DNA of 64,000 nucleotides, taken from NCBI GenBank assembly GCA_039105265.1, contig JAPFFF010000001.1:930001-994000 (forward strand), given 5' to 3'. The stretch's first letter is position 1; each line of letters begins with the position of its first letter. The notes under the pieces are model-generated. The model made no database searches. It saw only the letters and a program-made list of their open reading frames with translations, and had not been told where the DNA came from. The stretch is from Tritrichomonas musculus. Lineage: Eukaryota > Parabasalia > Tritrichomonadida > Tritrichomonadidae. Shown piece by piece: positions 9,686-19,400 of this stretch. Made by a program: the position numbers and the translations under genes.

Positions 9686-10657
9686 ATGGAGTTACCGCCA
9701 AGAGTTAAAACACAACACCCTAATCGTGAAAATATTGTACATGATGCTAACGTTCCTGTCCCAATTGAGACTGCTTTTTTCTTAGAGGACTCACAAAGAG
9801 ATCCAAGCAAATTTAATCGTTTTTATTTCAATTTTCCTGGTGATTGGTCAACGTCAAACAAAGGCGAAACAATTGTGGGTGTAAGATCAATGTGGCTCGT
9901 TTCAAAAAGACGAAAACTTGAATTCACAATTAGAATTGCTAAATATGTAAAAAAGATGTTTCAATCTATTGTGGGGAATACGACAAATGAAAAAATAACC
10001 AATATGCAAACATCAGATGGTTATAAAAATAGTATTAAAATCAAAGAAATAAAAGTAATTGACTGGCTCTCAACAGAAAGAGATTTCAGAGGTTTTTTTG
10101 AAGCTGTACACAATTCATTGAAAAATTATATCTCATCTTTATGGAAGGATCCTTATGAAATATTTGAACAATCTGATCTTGATGTTTTGAATAGAGATAT
10201 ACAAACTGACGGTTATTATGACGATAGAGGGTTTCATGAAAAAATATATTCTGAACGAAACAATAATCCTTTAGATCCATACGGTTGTGCTTTCAAATTG
10301 AAAGAAATAAACAAAGATTTTGAAGAAGTATTCAATATTGGTGACGAACCTACTCAAAATAAAAAGAATGTATATTTTGATTTCTGGGATGACGTTCTAA
10401 CTTTTGATAATATTTGGGATCGTCATTCATGTAAAGTTTATTCTTCACTTGGCGAACAATCATTACATAATTATATCGGTAATTCACAAATTTATTATAA
10501 TCCTATCAAATATTTTAAATTGAATTCCTCTGATCAACGGTTTTGGATTGAATTATATTCTGCCAGACAATACAATGCCCCCGTTAAATTACCCAATGGA
10601 GAAACTTTTGTCATGGAAATGCAGTTCTTGCCTTATAATAAGATGTTATACGTTTAA
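9686..10657 (+). CDS. Conserved Polinton-family protein, possibly a minor capsid component (fossil element part)
   Basis: A 323-residue protein with a counterpart in element 2 (38774-39972). Shared blocks include a P-x-PIET stretch near the N-terminus, F-N-R-F-Y-F-x-F-P followed by W-x-T-S-N-x-GE-x-I-x-GVR, and a C-terminal block with Y-Y-x-PIKY-x-K-L-N and R-FWIELY. The beta-rich look and a position just before the integrase suggest a structural role such as a penton-like minor capsid protein, but that is inference. An Inr-like TCA lies 2 nt before the ATG (AGTCAAAATG). Confidence 0.6.
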   Translation: MELPPRVKTQHPNRENIVHDANVPVPIETAFFLEDSQRDPSKFNRFYFNFPGDWSTSNKGETIVGVRSMWLVSKRRKLEFTIRIAKYVKKMFQSIVGNTTNEKITNMQTSDGYKNSIKIKEIKVIDWLSTERDFRGFFEAVHNSLKNYISSLWKDPYEIFEQSDLDVLNRDIQTDGYYDDRGFHEKIYSERNNNPLDPYGCAFKLKEINKDFEEVFNIGDEPTQNKKNVYFDFWDDVLTFDNIWDRHSCKVYSSLGEQSLHNYIGNSQIYYNPIKYFKLNSSDQRFWIELYSARQYNAPVKLPNGETFVMEMQFLPYNKMLYV

Positions 10658-10667
10658 TTTATAGAAA

Positions 10668-11810
10668 ATGACATCACTTGCAGAATTATTTAAGGAATAT
10701 CCATATCGTGGTCCAGCTTTTGAAAAACATGCACTTGAAAAAGGTTATTCGAAAAAAGAGATAAGGAAATTTCAATCAGAATCCGTTGTTCATGATCAAA
10801 AAGTGCCAACTCCTAAATATATACCTATCGTATCGTCTCATTCCGGAGGTTTTCAGATGGATACGTTTATAAACGATAAAGGAGCTAACGGTTTGAATTA
10901 TTTGATGCTTATCAATATAAATACCCGTAAAGCTTATGCATATCCGATGAGAGGGAAAGGGGCGTTACAGGTCAAATCAGCATTGAATAAATTCATCAAG
11001 GAAGAACCAAATTGCCATTCAATCGCTTCAGATCAAGATGCTGCTTATTTATCAGACGAAGTGACATCTTGGATGAAAAGTCATAAAATTATATATACGA
11101 CTACAACGGATGATAATCACAATAATTTAGGAATAATAAACCGTTTTATGAGAACGATAAGAGATTTAGCCGTTAACAAAAATTTGTTAGATGCCGATAT
11201 ATGGAAAGATATATCAAAAGAAGGTGAATTAACACACAAACCTACAAGAAATATTTCACCAAAAGAAATGCAGTCATTAATGTCAGCATATAATGAATCA
11301 TATCATACTAAAATAAAAACAGCCCCCAATAAAATGACAGCTAAAGACGAACAGAAATATATTTTGAAAAATAAAACGCAAGCAAACCCTTATGATTTCA
11401 AAGAAGGTGGTAAAGTACGTATCGTAGAAGAAAAAACGATTAAAAATAAAAAACGAAGAATGGTTAGCAATCAAGCATATACAGTTGATTCAAAATCTGG
11501 TAATTTATTCAAAATTGCTGCTAACGATAGATCTGTAAACGATTATCCTGGATACAAAATAGTTAAGGCGAAAGGATTTGTTCCTATGGCCAAAACATTG
11601 AAAGACGGCAAAAGAGGGAACATAGAGGAGATTTTAGGGTATAATAATGCAAATGACCAATACAAGGTCAAATGGGATGATGGAAGTCAAGGGTATACAT
11701 ATGCCAAAAGTATGAGAGAAGGAAATCCAACAATATTATCACGTTTAGAACGAATGTATTGGGTGAAAACAGGTGAAAACATACCAGTTAAAATCAGAAA
11801 ATACATTTAA
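10668..11810 (+). CDS. Retroviral-type integrase (fossil element part)
   Basis: A 380-residue rve-type integrase. The catalytic-core fold is recognisable: FQMDTFI near residue 63, SDQDAAYLS near 121, and the NNLGIINRFMRTIRD helix around 150. A C-terminal SH3/chromo-like segment follows (near 335-350, KWDDGSQGYTYAKSMREG). Polinton integrases join the element's ends to host DNA and give a short target duplication, in line with the AATAT repeats seen here. It is closely related to the integrase pieces at 39999-40598 and 41595-42119. It starts 10 bp after the previous gene. Confidence 0.85.
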   Translation: MTSLAELFKEYPYRGPAFEKHALEKGYSKKEIRKFQSESVVHDQKVPTPKYIPIVSSHSGGFQMDTFINDKGANGLNYLMLININTRKAYAYPMRGKGALQVKSALNKFIKEEPNCHSIASDQDAAYLSDEVTSWMKSHKIIYTTTTDDNHNNLGIINRFMRTIRDLAVNKNLLDADIWKDISKEGELTHKPTRNISPKEMQSLMSAYNESYHTKIKTAPNKMTAKDEQKYILKNKTQANPYDFKEGGKVRIVEEKTIKNKKRRMVSNQAYTVDSKSGNLFKIAANDRSVNDYPGYKIVKAKGFVPMAKTLKDGKRGNIEEILGYNNANDQYKVKWDDGSQGYTYAKSMREGNPTILSRLERMYWVKTGENIPVKIRKYI

Positions 11811-11824
11811 TTATTCTTAATCAA

Positions 11825-12682
11825 ATGAAAGGAAATATTATTCAAAAAGTTGAAGAATTAATCAATGAGACACTCAGAAAAAGTATGAGAGAAATTGAGG
11901 GCGCTTTGATCAAACCATTATCAGAAAATTATCCGTTTTCATCAAATGGGATATACTTTTTGATTGGACGTCCTGGTGCTGGCAAAAGTTATTGGATTTG
12001 GCGCCATATTATGATTACAGAAAGATTATTTAAACATCCATATTATCATAAAATTTATTTCTGCTCAAAGTCTGGTAAAATGGATAAAACCGCCGAAGTT
12101 TTGAATAAAAAGATTCAAACAAAAATAATTTATGTCTCAGAAAAACAATTGATGAGCGTTCTTCAGAAACATTTGAAAAGGAAAATAAAATATTATGCAC
12201 TTGTCAAACATATCCTCTCAAAAATGAAAGAAACGTCTGATGAGATGAGGCGTTTAATTGAAAAACATCATTTAACTGACCTTCAAGATAAAATCATTTA
12301 TATTGCCAGTAAGCTTTGTAAATATGGAACCGCCTCTTATCCATTCAATACTCTGATTATTCTTGATGATTGTGCTGGTTCAGATTTATTGAAAAACGGT
12401 AATTCAGAATTTATTAAATTGTTGACAAAAACAAGACATTATAACATAACGTGCATAATGGCATTTCAAACGATAAGATTTGTGCACATAAATGCTAAAC
12501 GTATGGCAACCGATATTATCTGTTATAGCGGTTATTCAGAAGAAGATTTCACCTCTTTATTGCAGCAAACAAATAACAACTTAAATACAAAGGCAACTGT
12601 GCAAGAATACTTGCAACATAGAGAACCGCATGACAAATTTATCATGAACATAACTGCAAACAAATACTATTTTGAATCTTAA
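11825..12682 (+). CDS. FtsK/HerA-type genome-packaging ATPase (fossil element part)
   Basis: A 285-residue P-loop ATPase. Walker A is FLIGRPGAGKS near residues 46-56 and Walker B is LIILDDCAG near 178-186, followed by a TKTRHYN sensor-like segment. This is the A32/FtsK-like packaging ATPase that, with integrase, protease and capsid, defines Polintons. It is roughly two-thirds identical by eye to 42126-42989 in element 2. An Inr-like TCAAATG overlaps the start. Confidence 0.85.
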   Translation: MKGNIIQKVEELINETLRKSMREIEGALIKPLSENYPFSSNGIYFLIGRPGAGKSYWIWRHIMITERLFKHPYYHKIYFCSKSGKMDKTAEVLNKKIQTKIIYVSEKQLMSVLQKHLKRKIKYYALVKHILSKMKETSDEMRRLIEKHHLTDLQDKIIYIASKLCKYGTASYPFNTLIILDDCAGSDLLKNGNSEFIKLLTKTRHYNITCIMAFQTIRFVHINAKRMATDIICYSGYSEEDFTSLLQQTNNNLNTKATVQEYLQHREPHDKFIMNITANKYYFES

Positions 12683-12701
12683 ACGTTTTATTGAATTTTA
12701 A

Positions 12702-13031
12702 ATGGGATTATTTAGAAAATGGGCGAGAAGAAGTATTGGCCTTGGAAGTCAATTATTAATGGGAGCAGCAAATTCAGCAACAGGAGGATTAGCAGGTAAA
12801 TTAGCGGATAATGCAACAGGAATAATGAAAAATCAATCAGGATTAATAGGCAAAACAATGGGTAGTTTAGGCAAAGCATTTTTAAGCGATAATATGAGAA
12901 ACAAAATCTCAAATGTAGCGGATGCAGCAATAAAATACATTCCAAAAGGCAACGTAAGAGAAGCATTAACAAAAATCAATAATCATGCACAAGGAAGAGA
13001 TGAAAACTATAAAATGCAAAAAACCCGCTAA
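12702..13031 (+). CDS. Small Gly/Ala-rich amphipathic protein (fossil element part)
   Basis: A 109-residue protein rich in Gly, Ala and Lys. Its alternating amphipathic stretch (residues 12-75) recalls membrane-active minor capsid proteins of adenovirus type (pVI). The counterpart at 43002-43439 shares the PKGNV motif and overall composition. The function is inferred from composition and position between ATPase and capsid. Confidence 0.45.
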   Translation: MGLFRKWARRSIGLGSQLLMGAANSATGGLAGKLADNATGIMKNQSGLIGKTMGSLGKAFLSDNMRNKISNVADAAIKYIPKGNVREALTKINNHAQGRDENYKMQKTR

Positions 13032-13130
13032 AACAGAATCGAGTAGTTCAAATAATTCACCAGCACCTATAAATCATGTACATTCATCAAATTATGAATA
13101 ATAAGAAAAGTCAATTTTATTGAGTTTTAA

Positions 13131-13622
13131 ATGTCAAAACACTTAACAGGCTCAAAACGTTTAGCGGTTATTCAAAGGTGGATAAATGGCCATGACGATC
13201 CAGATTGGGAGGTTTTGCCAACTCGAAAGCAAGGAAAGTATATTGTTAAAAAGCGAGAAACACCAATAGAAGAAGAAAAAGAAGAGAAAACTCCAGAAAA
13301 TGAAGAGAACGAAGTTTTTGAAGAGGAAGAAGAAAAACCCAAAATGCAAAAACAAAAGTCGAAAAAACTCACAAAAAGTCAAGAAATCGATCCAACGATA
13401 AACCTTGAAATCTTAAATCAACTCAAATTACTGGGTGATGAAATCAAACGCAAAAGAGAAAAGAAAGAACAAAAACGATTAATTGAAGAAGTAATCTCAA
13501 AGAAAACTCCAGCACCAAAACAAGCACCTCCTCCTCCTCCTCCTCCAATACAAGAAGAAGAATATTATGAACCACCAATTCCAAGACAAAGACGAAACAG
13601 AATCTTTGATGATATATATTAA
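13131..13622 (+). CDS. Conserved Polinton-family protein with acidic/proline-rich tail (fossil element part)
   Basis: A 163-residue protein. The first 40 residues are conserved with 43672-44334: an LTGSKRLAVIQRW-type helix, a short linker, then EVLPTRKQGKYIVK. The rest is a Glu/Lys-rich coiled segment ending in a proline run. Not recognised beyond this family. The N-terminal helix-strand module could bind DNA or capsid. It precedes the capsid-like gene in both elements. Confidence 0.5.
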   Translation: MSKHLTGSKRLAVIQRWINGHDDPDWEVLPTRKQGKYIVKKRETPIEEEKEEKTPENEENEVFEEEEEKPKMQKQKSKKLTKSQEIDPTINLEILNQLKLLGDEIKRKREKKEQKRLIEEVISKKTPAPKQAPPPPPPPIQEEEYYEPPIPRQRRNRIFDDIY

Positions 13623-13639
13623 CTTTTTTTATTCAAGAA

Positions 13640-14122
13640 ATGATTAATCATGAGGTTTATATGAAAACATCGGCTGAAGTTTGTTCGCAAATTGCGTCAT
13701 ATTTCGATGTTGTAGATAGCTGTATTGCCACATCTGATACAAACAAACAGTATTCAATTAATCCACAAACATCTTATTCGCCTTCACCTCCAATAAAACA
13801 AGGGTCATATACAAGTGTTATTATTTCTCCAAATACACACAATACAGCTGACATCTATAATGGTTTTATTCGTGCTGATCTAAAAGTGACAATGAATATA
13901 AATGAAAAGATACCAGATTTGAGTGATATTGGCGGTTATCCATTCAATAAAATCTGGTTTGGATTCAAAGATGCAAGAGATGCTATTGAAAAATATGAAA
14001 TAGTAGCTAACGGAATAGTTTTCAACAGTTCATTTTTCAAAAATGGAATTTCAAATTCTGAAAATCCAAAATGTGAAATATTTACAAGAACACCATATGC
14101 TACCCTATTGGATATAGCATAA
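13640..14122 (+). CDS. Major-capsid-like protein (fossil element part)
   Basis: A 160-residue ORF, last in element 1. It begins with a block strongly conserved in 44362-44937 (KTSAEV-x2-QIASYFDVVD, then YSPS-x-P and TADIYNGFI). The pattern of an N-terminal helix followed by beta strands with a YNGFI-x-A-x-L strand resembles the start of the first jelly roll of Polinton major capsid proteins. The call rests on this resemblance and on its place at the right end. An Inr-like TTCAAGAAATG is at the start. Confidence 0.5.
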   Translation: MINHEVYMKTSAEVCSQIASYFDVVDSCIATSDTNKQYSINPQTSYSPSPPIKQGSYTSVIISPNTHNTADIYNGFIRADLKVTMNINEKIPDLSDIGGYPFNKIWFGFKDARDAIEKYEIVANGIVFNSSFFKNGISNSENPKCEIFTRTPYATLLDIA

Positions 14123-14181
14123 ACTTTAAAATGGTTATGTTTTTTTTTGTTCAAAGTTCCCTAGTGATATCGGTCGGCGCA

Positions 14182-14229
14182 GTTAGGTCTGGGCGACCGT
14201 TAAGGGCGCACAGCCTAACGTATACTACT
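14182..14229 (-). repeat. Right terminal inverted repeat of element 1
   Basis: The inverted copy of 7293-7340, 47 of 48 positions identical, ending at AGTAGTAT on the minus strand. AATAT follows directly and also precedes the left copy. Confidence 0.85.
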
Positions 14230-15001
14230 AATATATTTTTTCTTATTAACTTGATTTAAACTATTTTTAAGCTATATCAAATAACAAAATGAATACAAAT
14301 GCTAGTTTAGATCATAATATGATGCAGATTTAGTAATTATAATTACAAAAATCATATTTTATTAAATAAATATTATCCTTATATCTACATTAATATGAAA
14401 ATCTCTAAAAACCTATAAAATTGGTAACAATATATAATAATTATGGTAACTAAGAATATTTTATTTAAATAAACATTCCATAAAATGAATATACAAAAAT
14501 ATAAAACAATTACTAATTTTGATCAAAAAAAAATAATTTGAGCAAATCAAAATTTGACAGTACGAATAAATTATGCAAGGAAAATAAAATATGATTGTTC
14601 TTTTGTAAATACATTATATTAAATATGTGTTTTAATATTGCGAAATCAAATTTATGGAAAAAAAAAAAGAATGATCTGGGCAATGATAACTAGATGAATA
14701 TATTCCTTATTTGGTAACTAAGAAAACCTCTGACTTGCAGGATGAAAAAATGATTGGACATTAAGGAAAAAGGCCTTTTTTCCGAAAAAACGAGTTTTAA
14801 ACGTACATAAAATATAACCATCTTTTATTTAAAACGAAAAATTGAAAGAAGAAAAAAAGAATTGTCACGATTTGAATGCAAAATAAAAAAAATTTTTTTT
14901 TTATACACAATTTTTATTTTTTAATCTTTTCAAAATTTGTGAGAATTGAATAAGCAAAATAAAAATGGCGCAAATCTGCAACGTCGATATTACTACGGGT
15001 A

Positions 15002-15526
15002 CTTTTTTTTCAAAAATGATGATTTCATAAATTTCGCAAATTCCTTTTATTCGAAGAAATAATTTAAATTATTCTTGAAGAAAAGCTGTTTGTGGTAATA
15101 TATATCAAAAAAAAAGTTTTTTTTTTTTGTAAGATAAATTTTATGTTTAATATATTAATTTATGGTCTTGATAAATTATACTAATGATTTTTCAATCAGC
15201 TTTAATAACTTTTCCATATTTTTGGATATCATAAAATCAAAAAATGTTTTATATTTAGGATGAAATCTTTTATGAAATCTTTGATGAAATGTGAAATAAA
15301 AAAAATTTGAAAAAACAGAATTTATCCAATCACATATTAATTTTTTAAAAGATTGCTATAGTATACTATGAAAGTGTTATAATTGTATATATTATATATT
15401 ATATATAAGTATTACTTTTTGTTTTAGGCTCTTATTTTGAGTTTTAAAATGAAACAACATAAAATGTATTTTATGATCAAATAACAATGACATATTTATC
15501 TAAAAAATGGGAATTCATAATATATT
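15002..15526. other. Intergenic, AT-rich
   Basis: No ORF, RNA gene or clear repeat seen. It contains a short TATA-rich dinucleotide stretch (15388-15408). Confidence 0.5.
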
Positions 15527-15905
15527 TCAAAGACTTTTTCATCAAAAAAGTTCGAGACATAGATATAATAATGTGACTTTTTCATCACAACGATTTTAGA
15601 CTTTGAGAAAATAAAAATGACTTTTTGAGATATACTTTTTAGACTTTCGGATATTTTGATGACTTTTTCATCACGACTTTTTAGACTTATCAAAATTTTA
15701 ACGATTTTTTCATTACAACTTTTTAGACTTATCAAAATTTTAACGATTTTTTCATCACGACTTTTTAGACTTATCAAAATTTTGATGACTTTTTCATCAC
15801 GACTTTTTAGACTTATGTATATTTCAGTGATTTTTTAATCACACACTTTTAGACTTAGAATAATTAACTTGACTTTTTCATCAATCAAGTTCGAGTCTAC
15901 CTATA
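15527..15905 (-). repeat. 42-bp minisatellite block, right copy of a 379-bp inverted pair
   Basis: The exact-length inverted counterpart of 4938-5316. Every segment I compared is identical, including the irregular 5' and 3' units. Similarity stops sharply at both edges, so the pair was copied or homogenised as a unit about 10.2 kb apart. Confidence 0.75.
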
Positions 15906-16464
15906 AAATTACATAAAATAAATCAATAGTTTGTACTAATACAAATTCAAGATTCAAAGTTTCTTTGATTATATCTAATTCAACTTATAATAGAAAGACT
16001 GATTTAATTTCAGTTGATATCATAATATGCGCGATTTGTTTATATATTGAATGGAATAAAATAAAAATTGAATTAATATATTATTGATAAATCAAATAAA
16101 ATAATCGTTTATTCTAAACATTAAAAAAATATAACAATATATATAACACATAGGCTTCTCTTATAATTCTTTCATGTGTATCTGTATAATATATAAAATA
16201 AATTATTCAGCTACATCGAAAATCGAATATTATTTTGGAAATAAAATTGGTTCGATCATTTTTAATTCTTTTTTTTTTAAAAAAAAGAATTCTGAGATAT
16301 TTTTAAGAATTTTTTCAATATTTTGTTTGTTAAAACACTCATATTTATATGTAGTCATTTTGTCTTGAATTGTTCGATATACAACATTGTTAGGAGCTCA
16401 ATTTTGCCCATTTTCATATATTCAAAATTTCAATAGTTTACGATTATCAATTTATTATAGTAAT

Positions 16465-19400
16465 ATGTTTCAAGAATATCATATTGATTTAAATAATTTC
16501 AAGATTATTGAATTAATTGGGGAAGGATCTTTTGGTAAAGTTTTAAAAATTCAGCATAAACCGTCTCATAAGCTTTTTGCAGCTAAAGTTAGCCGATACA
16601 ATAGTGAAGTATTAAAAAATCAAAAATCATTTCTTCATGAATTAAAAGCATATTCAAAAGTCAAACATCCAGCAGTATTAAGCTTTTATGGATTCAATAT
16701 GACTGATTTTCAAAATGAACCATTTCCAACAATCATCTTAAATTATATGCAAAACGGATCCCTTGATATCGCAATCAAAAACCATTCCTCACTTTCTTCA
16801 GCCAACAAATACATTATATTATATGGTATTGCCGAAGGTATGAAATATTTACATTCGCGAGGTATTATTCATCGAGATTTAAAACCAGGCAACATTTTGC
16901 TTGATCAAAACTTGTATCCACATATATGCGACTTTGGCGAATCTAAAATATCAGATTTATCAATTACATCAATTTTAGCTCAAACTTATTCAGGGACCCC
17001 TCTTTACATGGCCCCGGAAATCATATCAGAAGAGCCATACAATTACAAAGTTGACATATTCTCATTTTCCATTCTTGCATACGAAATAATAACAGAGAAG
17101 CCGCCATTCCCGGGGTATAGATCAGTATATAAACTGCAAAAAGCAATTCAAGAAGGCAAAAGGCCGGATTTAACGTTAATTGAAAGTGAAGATATAAGAG
17201 AATTATTGAAAGAATGGTGGTTGCATGATCCAAAACAGCGACCTTCATTTCAAGTTTTCAACAATTCTGAAGTTGAAAAATACATTCAAATGTATGACAA
17301 AGTTTTGCCTCCTCTTCGACCACTTTCAAAGAGAAGCGAAGAACAAGAAGGAATGATGAACTTGTCAGAAGAAAAGAGAAAAATAGCGGAATATCATAAA
17401 AGAGAAGCTGATAAAGGAAACATTGATTCCATTTTCACATATGCATCTATGCTTTTTCTTGGTGATGGCATCCCAATCAACCAGTCAGAATCAGCTCGTT
17501 ATTTCAAAATGGCTGCAGATAGAGGAGACACTATTGCGTTAATAATTTATGGATTAATGATAAATATAGGACTAGACGGAAATATCAGCAAAGAAGAAAA
17601 AGCTTATTATTTAAAAAAGTCAGCTGACGAAGGGAATGTAGAAGCGATGTACAATTATGCTCGCATGAATGATAAAGGCGATGAAATTCCAACCAACAAA
17701 AGAGAAGCCTTAAAATATTATAAAATGGCAGCTGATAAAGGAAACGCAAGTGCAATGTTCAGTTATGCTTACATGCGTTATAAAGGTGATGGAATTCCAG
17801 TCAACAAAAAGGAAGCAGCCGTTTTTTTCAAACAAGCAGCCGATAAAGGACATGAAATTGCAATGCGCAATTATGCCATCATGAATGATGATGGCGATGG
17901 AATTCCTACAAATAAAAGAGAAGCACTACAATATTATAAAATGGCTGCTGATAAAGGAGATGCAGAATCAATTTTAAGTTATGCTTTGATGTTTTATAAA
18001 GGTGATGGAATCCCAGTCAGCAAAAAGGAAGCAGCTAGTTATTTCAAAAAGTCAGCCGATTTGGGAAATGAAAAAGCAATGTTCAATTATACACTCATGC
18101 TTATTAACGGAGAAGGGATTCCAACTAACGAAAGAGAAGCAGTTCGATATTATAAAATGTCAGCTGACAAAGAATATGTAGATGCAATGCACAATTATGC
18201 TCTATTGTGCTATGATGGCAGAGGATGTGAAAAAAATGATAAAGAAGCAGTTATTTATTTTAAAAAAGCTGCTGACAAAGGAAGTGAAATGTCTATGTAC
18301 AATTATGCAACAATGTGTTATAGCGGTGATGGAATTGCAGTCAATAAGAAAGAAGCAGCTATTTATTTTAAAAAGGCAGCTGACAAAGGATGTGAAATGT
18401 CTATGTACAATTATGCACAATTGTGTTATAGAGGTGATGGAATTGCAGCCAATAAGAAAGAAGCAGCTATTTATTTTAAAAAAGCTGCTGACAAAGGATG
18501 TGAAATGTCTATGTACAATTATGCAAAAAAGTGTTATAGCGGTGATGGAATTGCAGTCAATAAGAAAGAAGCAGCTATTTATTTTAAAAAGGCAGCTGAC
18601 AAAGGATGTGAAATGTCGATGAACAATTATGCACAATTGTGTTATAGAGGTGATGGAATTGCAGTCAATAAGAAAGAAGCAGCTATTTATTTTAAAAAGG
18701 CAGCTGATAAAGGACATGTAGATGCAATGTACAATTATGCTCTCATGAATGATAATGGTTATGGAATTCCAACTAACAAAAAAGAAGCAGCAATTTATTA
18801 TAAAATGTCAGCTGACAAAGGAGAAGTAAATGCGATGTTCAATTATGCTCTCAATTGTTATAATGGTGATGGAATTCCAGTTAATAAAAAAGAAGCAGCT
18901 ATTTATTTTAAAAAAGCAGTCGATAAAGGACATGTTGGTGCAATGAACAACTATGCTCACATGCTGGATGAAGGCGATGGAATCCCAACTAACAAAAGAA
19001 ATGCAGCAATATATTATAAAAAGGTTGCCGACAAAGGAAATGAATCTGCAATGTACAATTATGCTCTCATGAATGATAATGGTGATGGAATTCCAACTAA
19101 CAAAAAAGAAGCTGCAATTTATTATAAAATGTCAGCCGACAAAGGAAAAGTAAGAGCGATGATGAGTTATGCTCACATGTGTTATAAAGGCGATGGAATT
19201 CTAGTTAATAAAAAAGAAACAGCTATTTATTTTAAAAAAGCTGCTGATAAAGGAAATGAAATTGCAATGTACAATTATGCTCTAATGTCAAATAAAGGTA
19301 ACGGAATACCAGTAAATAAAAAAGAAGCAGTTCATTATTATAAGATTTTAATTGAAAAAGGAAATGATGATGCTATGTTTGATTATGCAGTGATGCTAGA

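Larger units (their letters stand above)
7293..14229 (+). mobile_element. Compact Polinton-like (Maverick) virus fossil, element 1
   Basis: A 6,937-bp element bounded by 48-bp inverted repeats that differ at one position, with AATAT on both sides (7288-7292, 14230-14234). All recognisable parts are on the plus strand: a Rep-like HUH ORF, an HNH endonuclease, an adenovirus-type cysteine protease, a conserved protein of unknown role, a retroviral-type integrase, an FtsK/HerA-type packaging ATPase, a small Gly/Ala-rich protein, an N-terminally conserved proline-rich-tail protein, and a capsid-like protein. No DNA polymerase B is visible. The gene order from the unknown protein onward matches the second element (38523-44937). 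The nearly identical ends suggest a fairly young insertion. The layout looks close to whole, with perhaps two or three breaks. Confidence 0.85.
5491..14999. mobile_element. TA-flanked DNA transposon remnant hosting a Polinton-like element
   Basis: Inverted termini beginning CCCGTAGTAATATCGACGTT are identical for the first 28 bp and similar for about 20 bp more. They face each other at 5491 and 14999 and are bordered outside by TA on both sides. Without the nested virus-like element (7293-14229 plus its 5-bp duplication), the host element would be about 2.57 kb. No transposase is readable in 5491-7292 or 14235-14999, so it is non-autonomous or dead. TA target sites and 28-bp ends suggest the Tc1/mariner group. 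The pairing of the two ends as one element is an inference from orientation, similarity and TA flanks. Confidence 0.55.

Noticed and set aside
18182-18717. Alternate-frame and antisense ORFs in the kinase-Sel1 gene
   Set aside because: Shadows of the 108-bp repeat; the main frame has intact kinase motifs.
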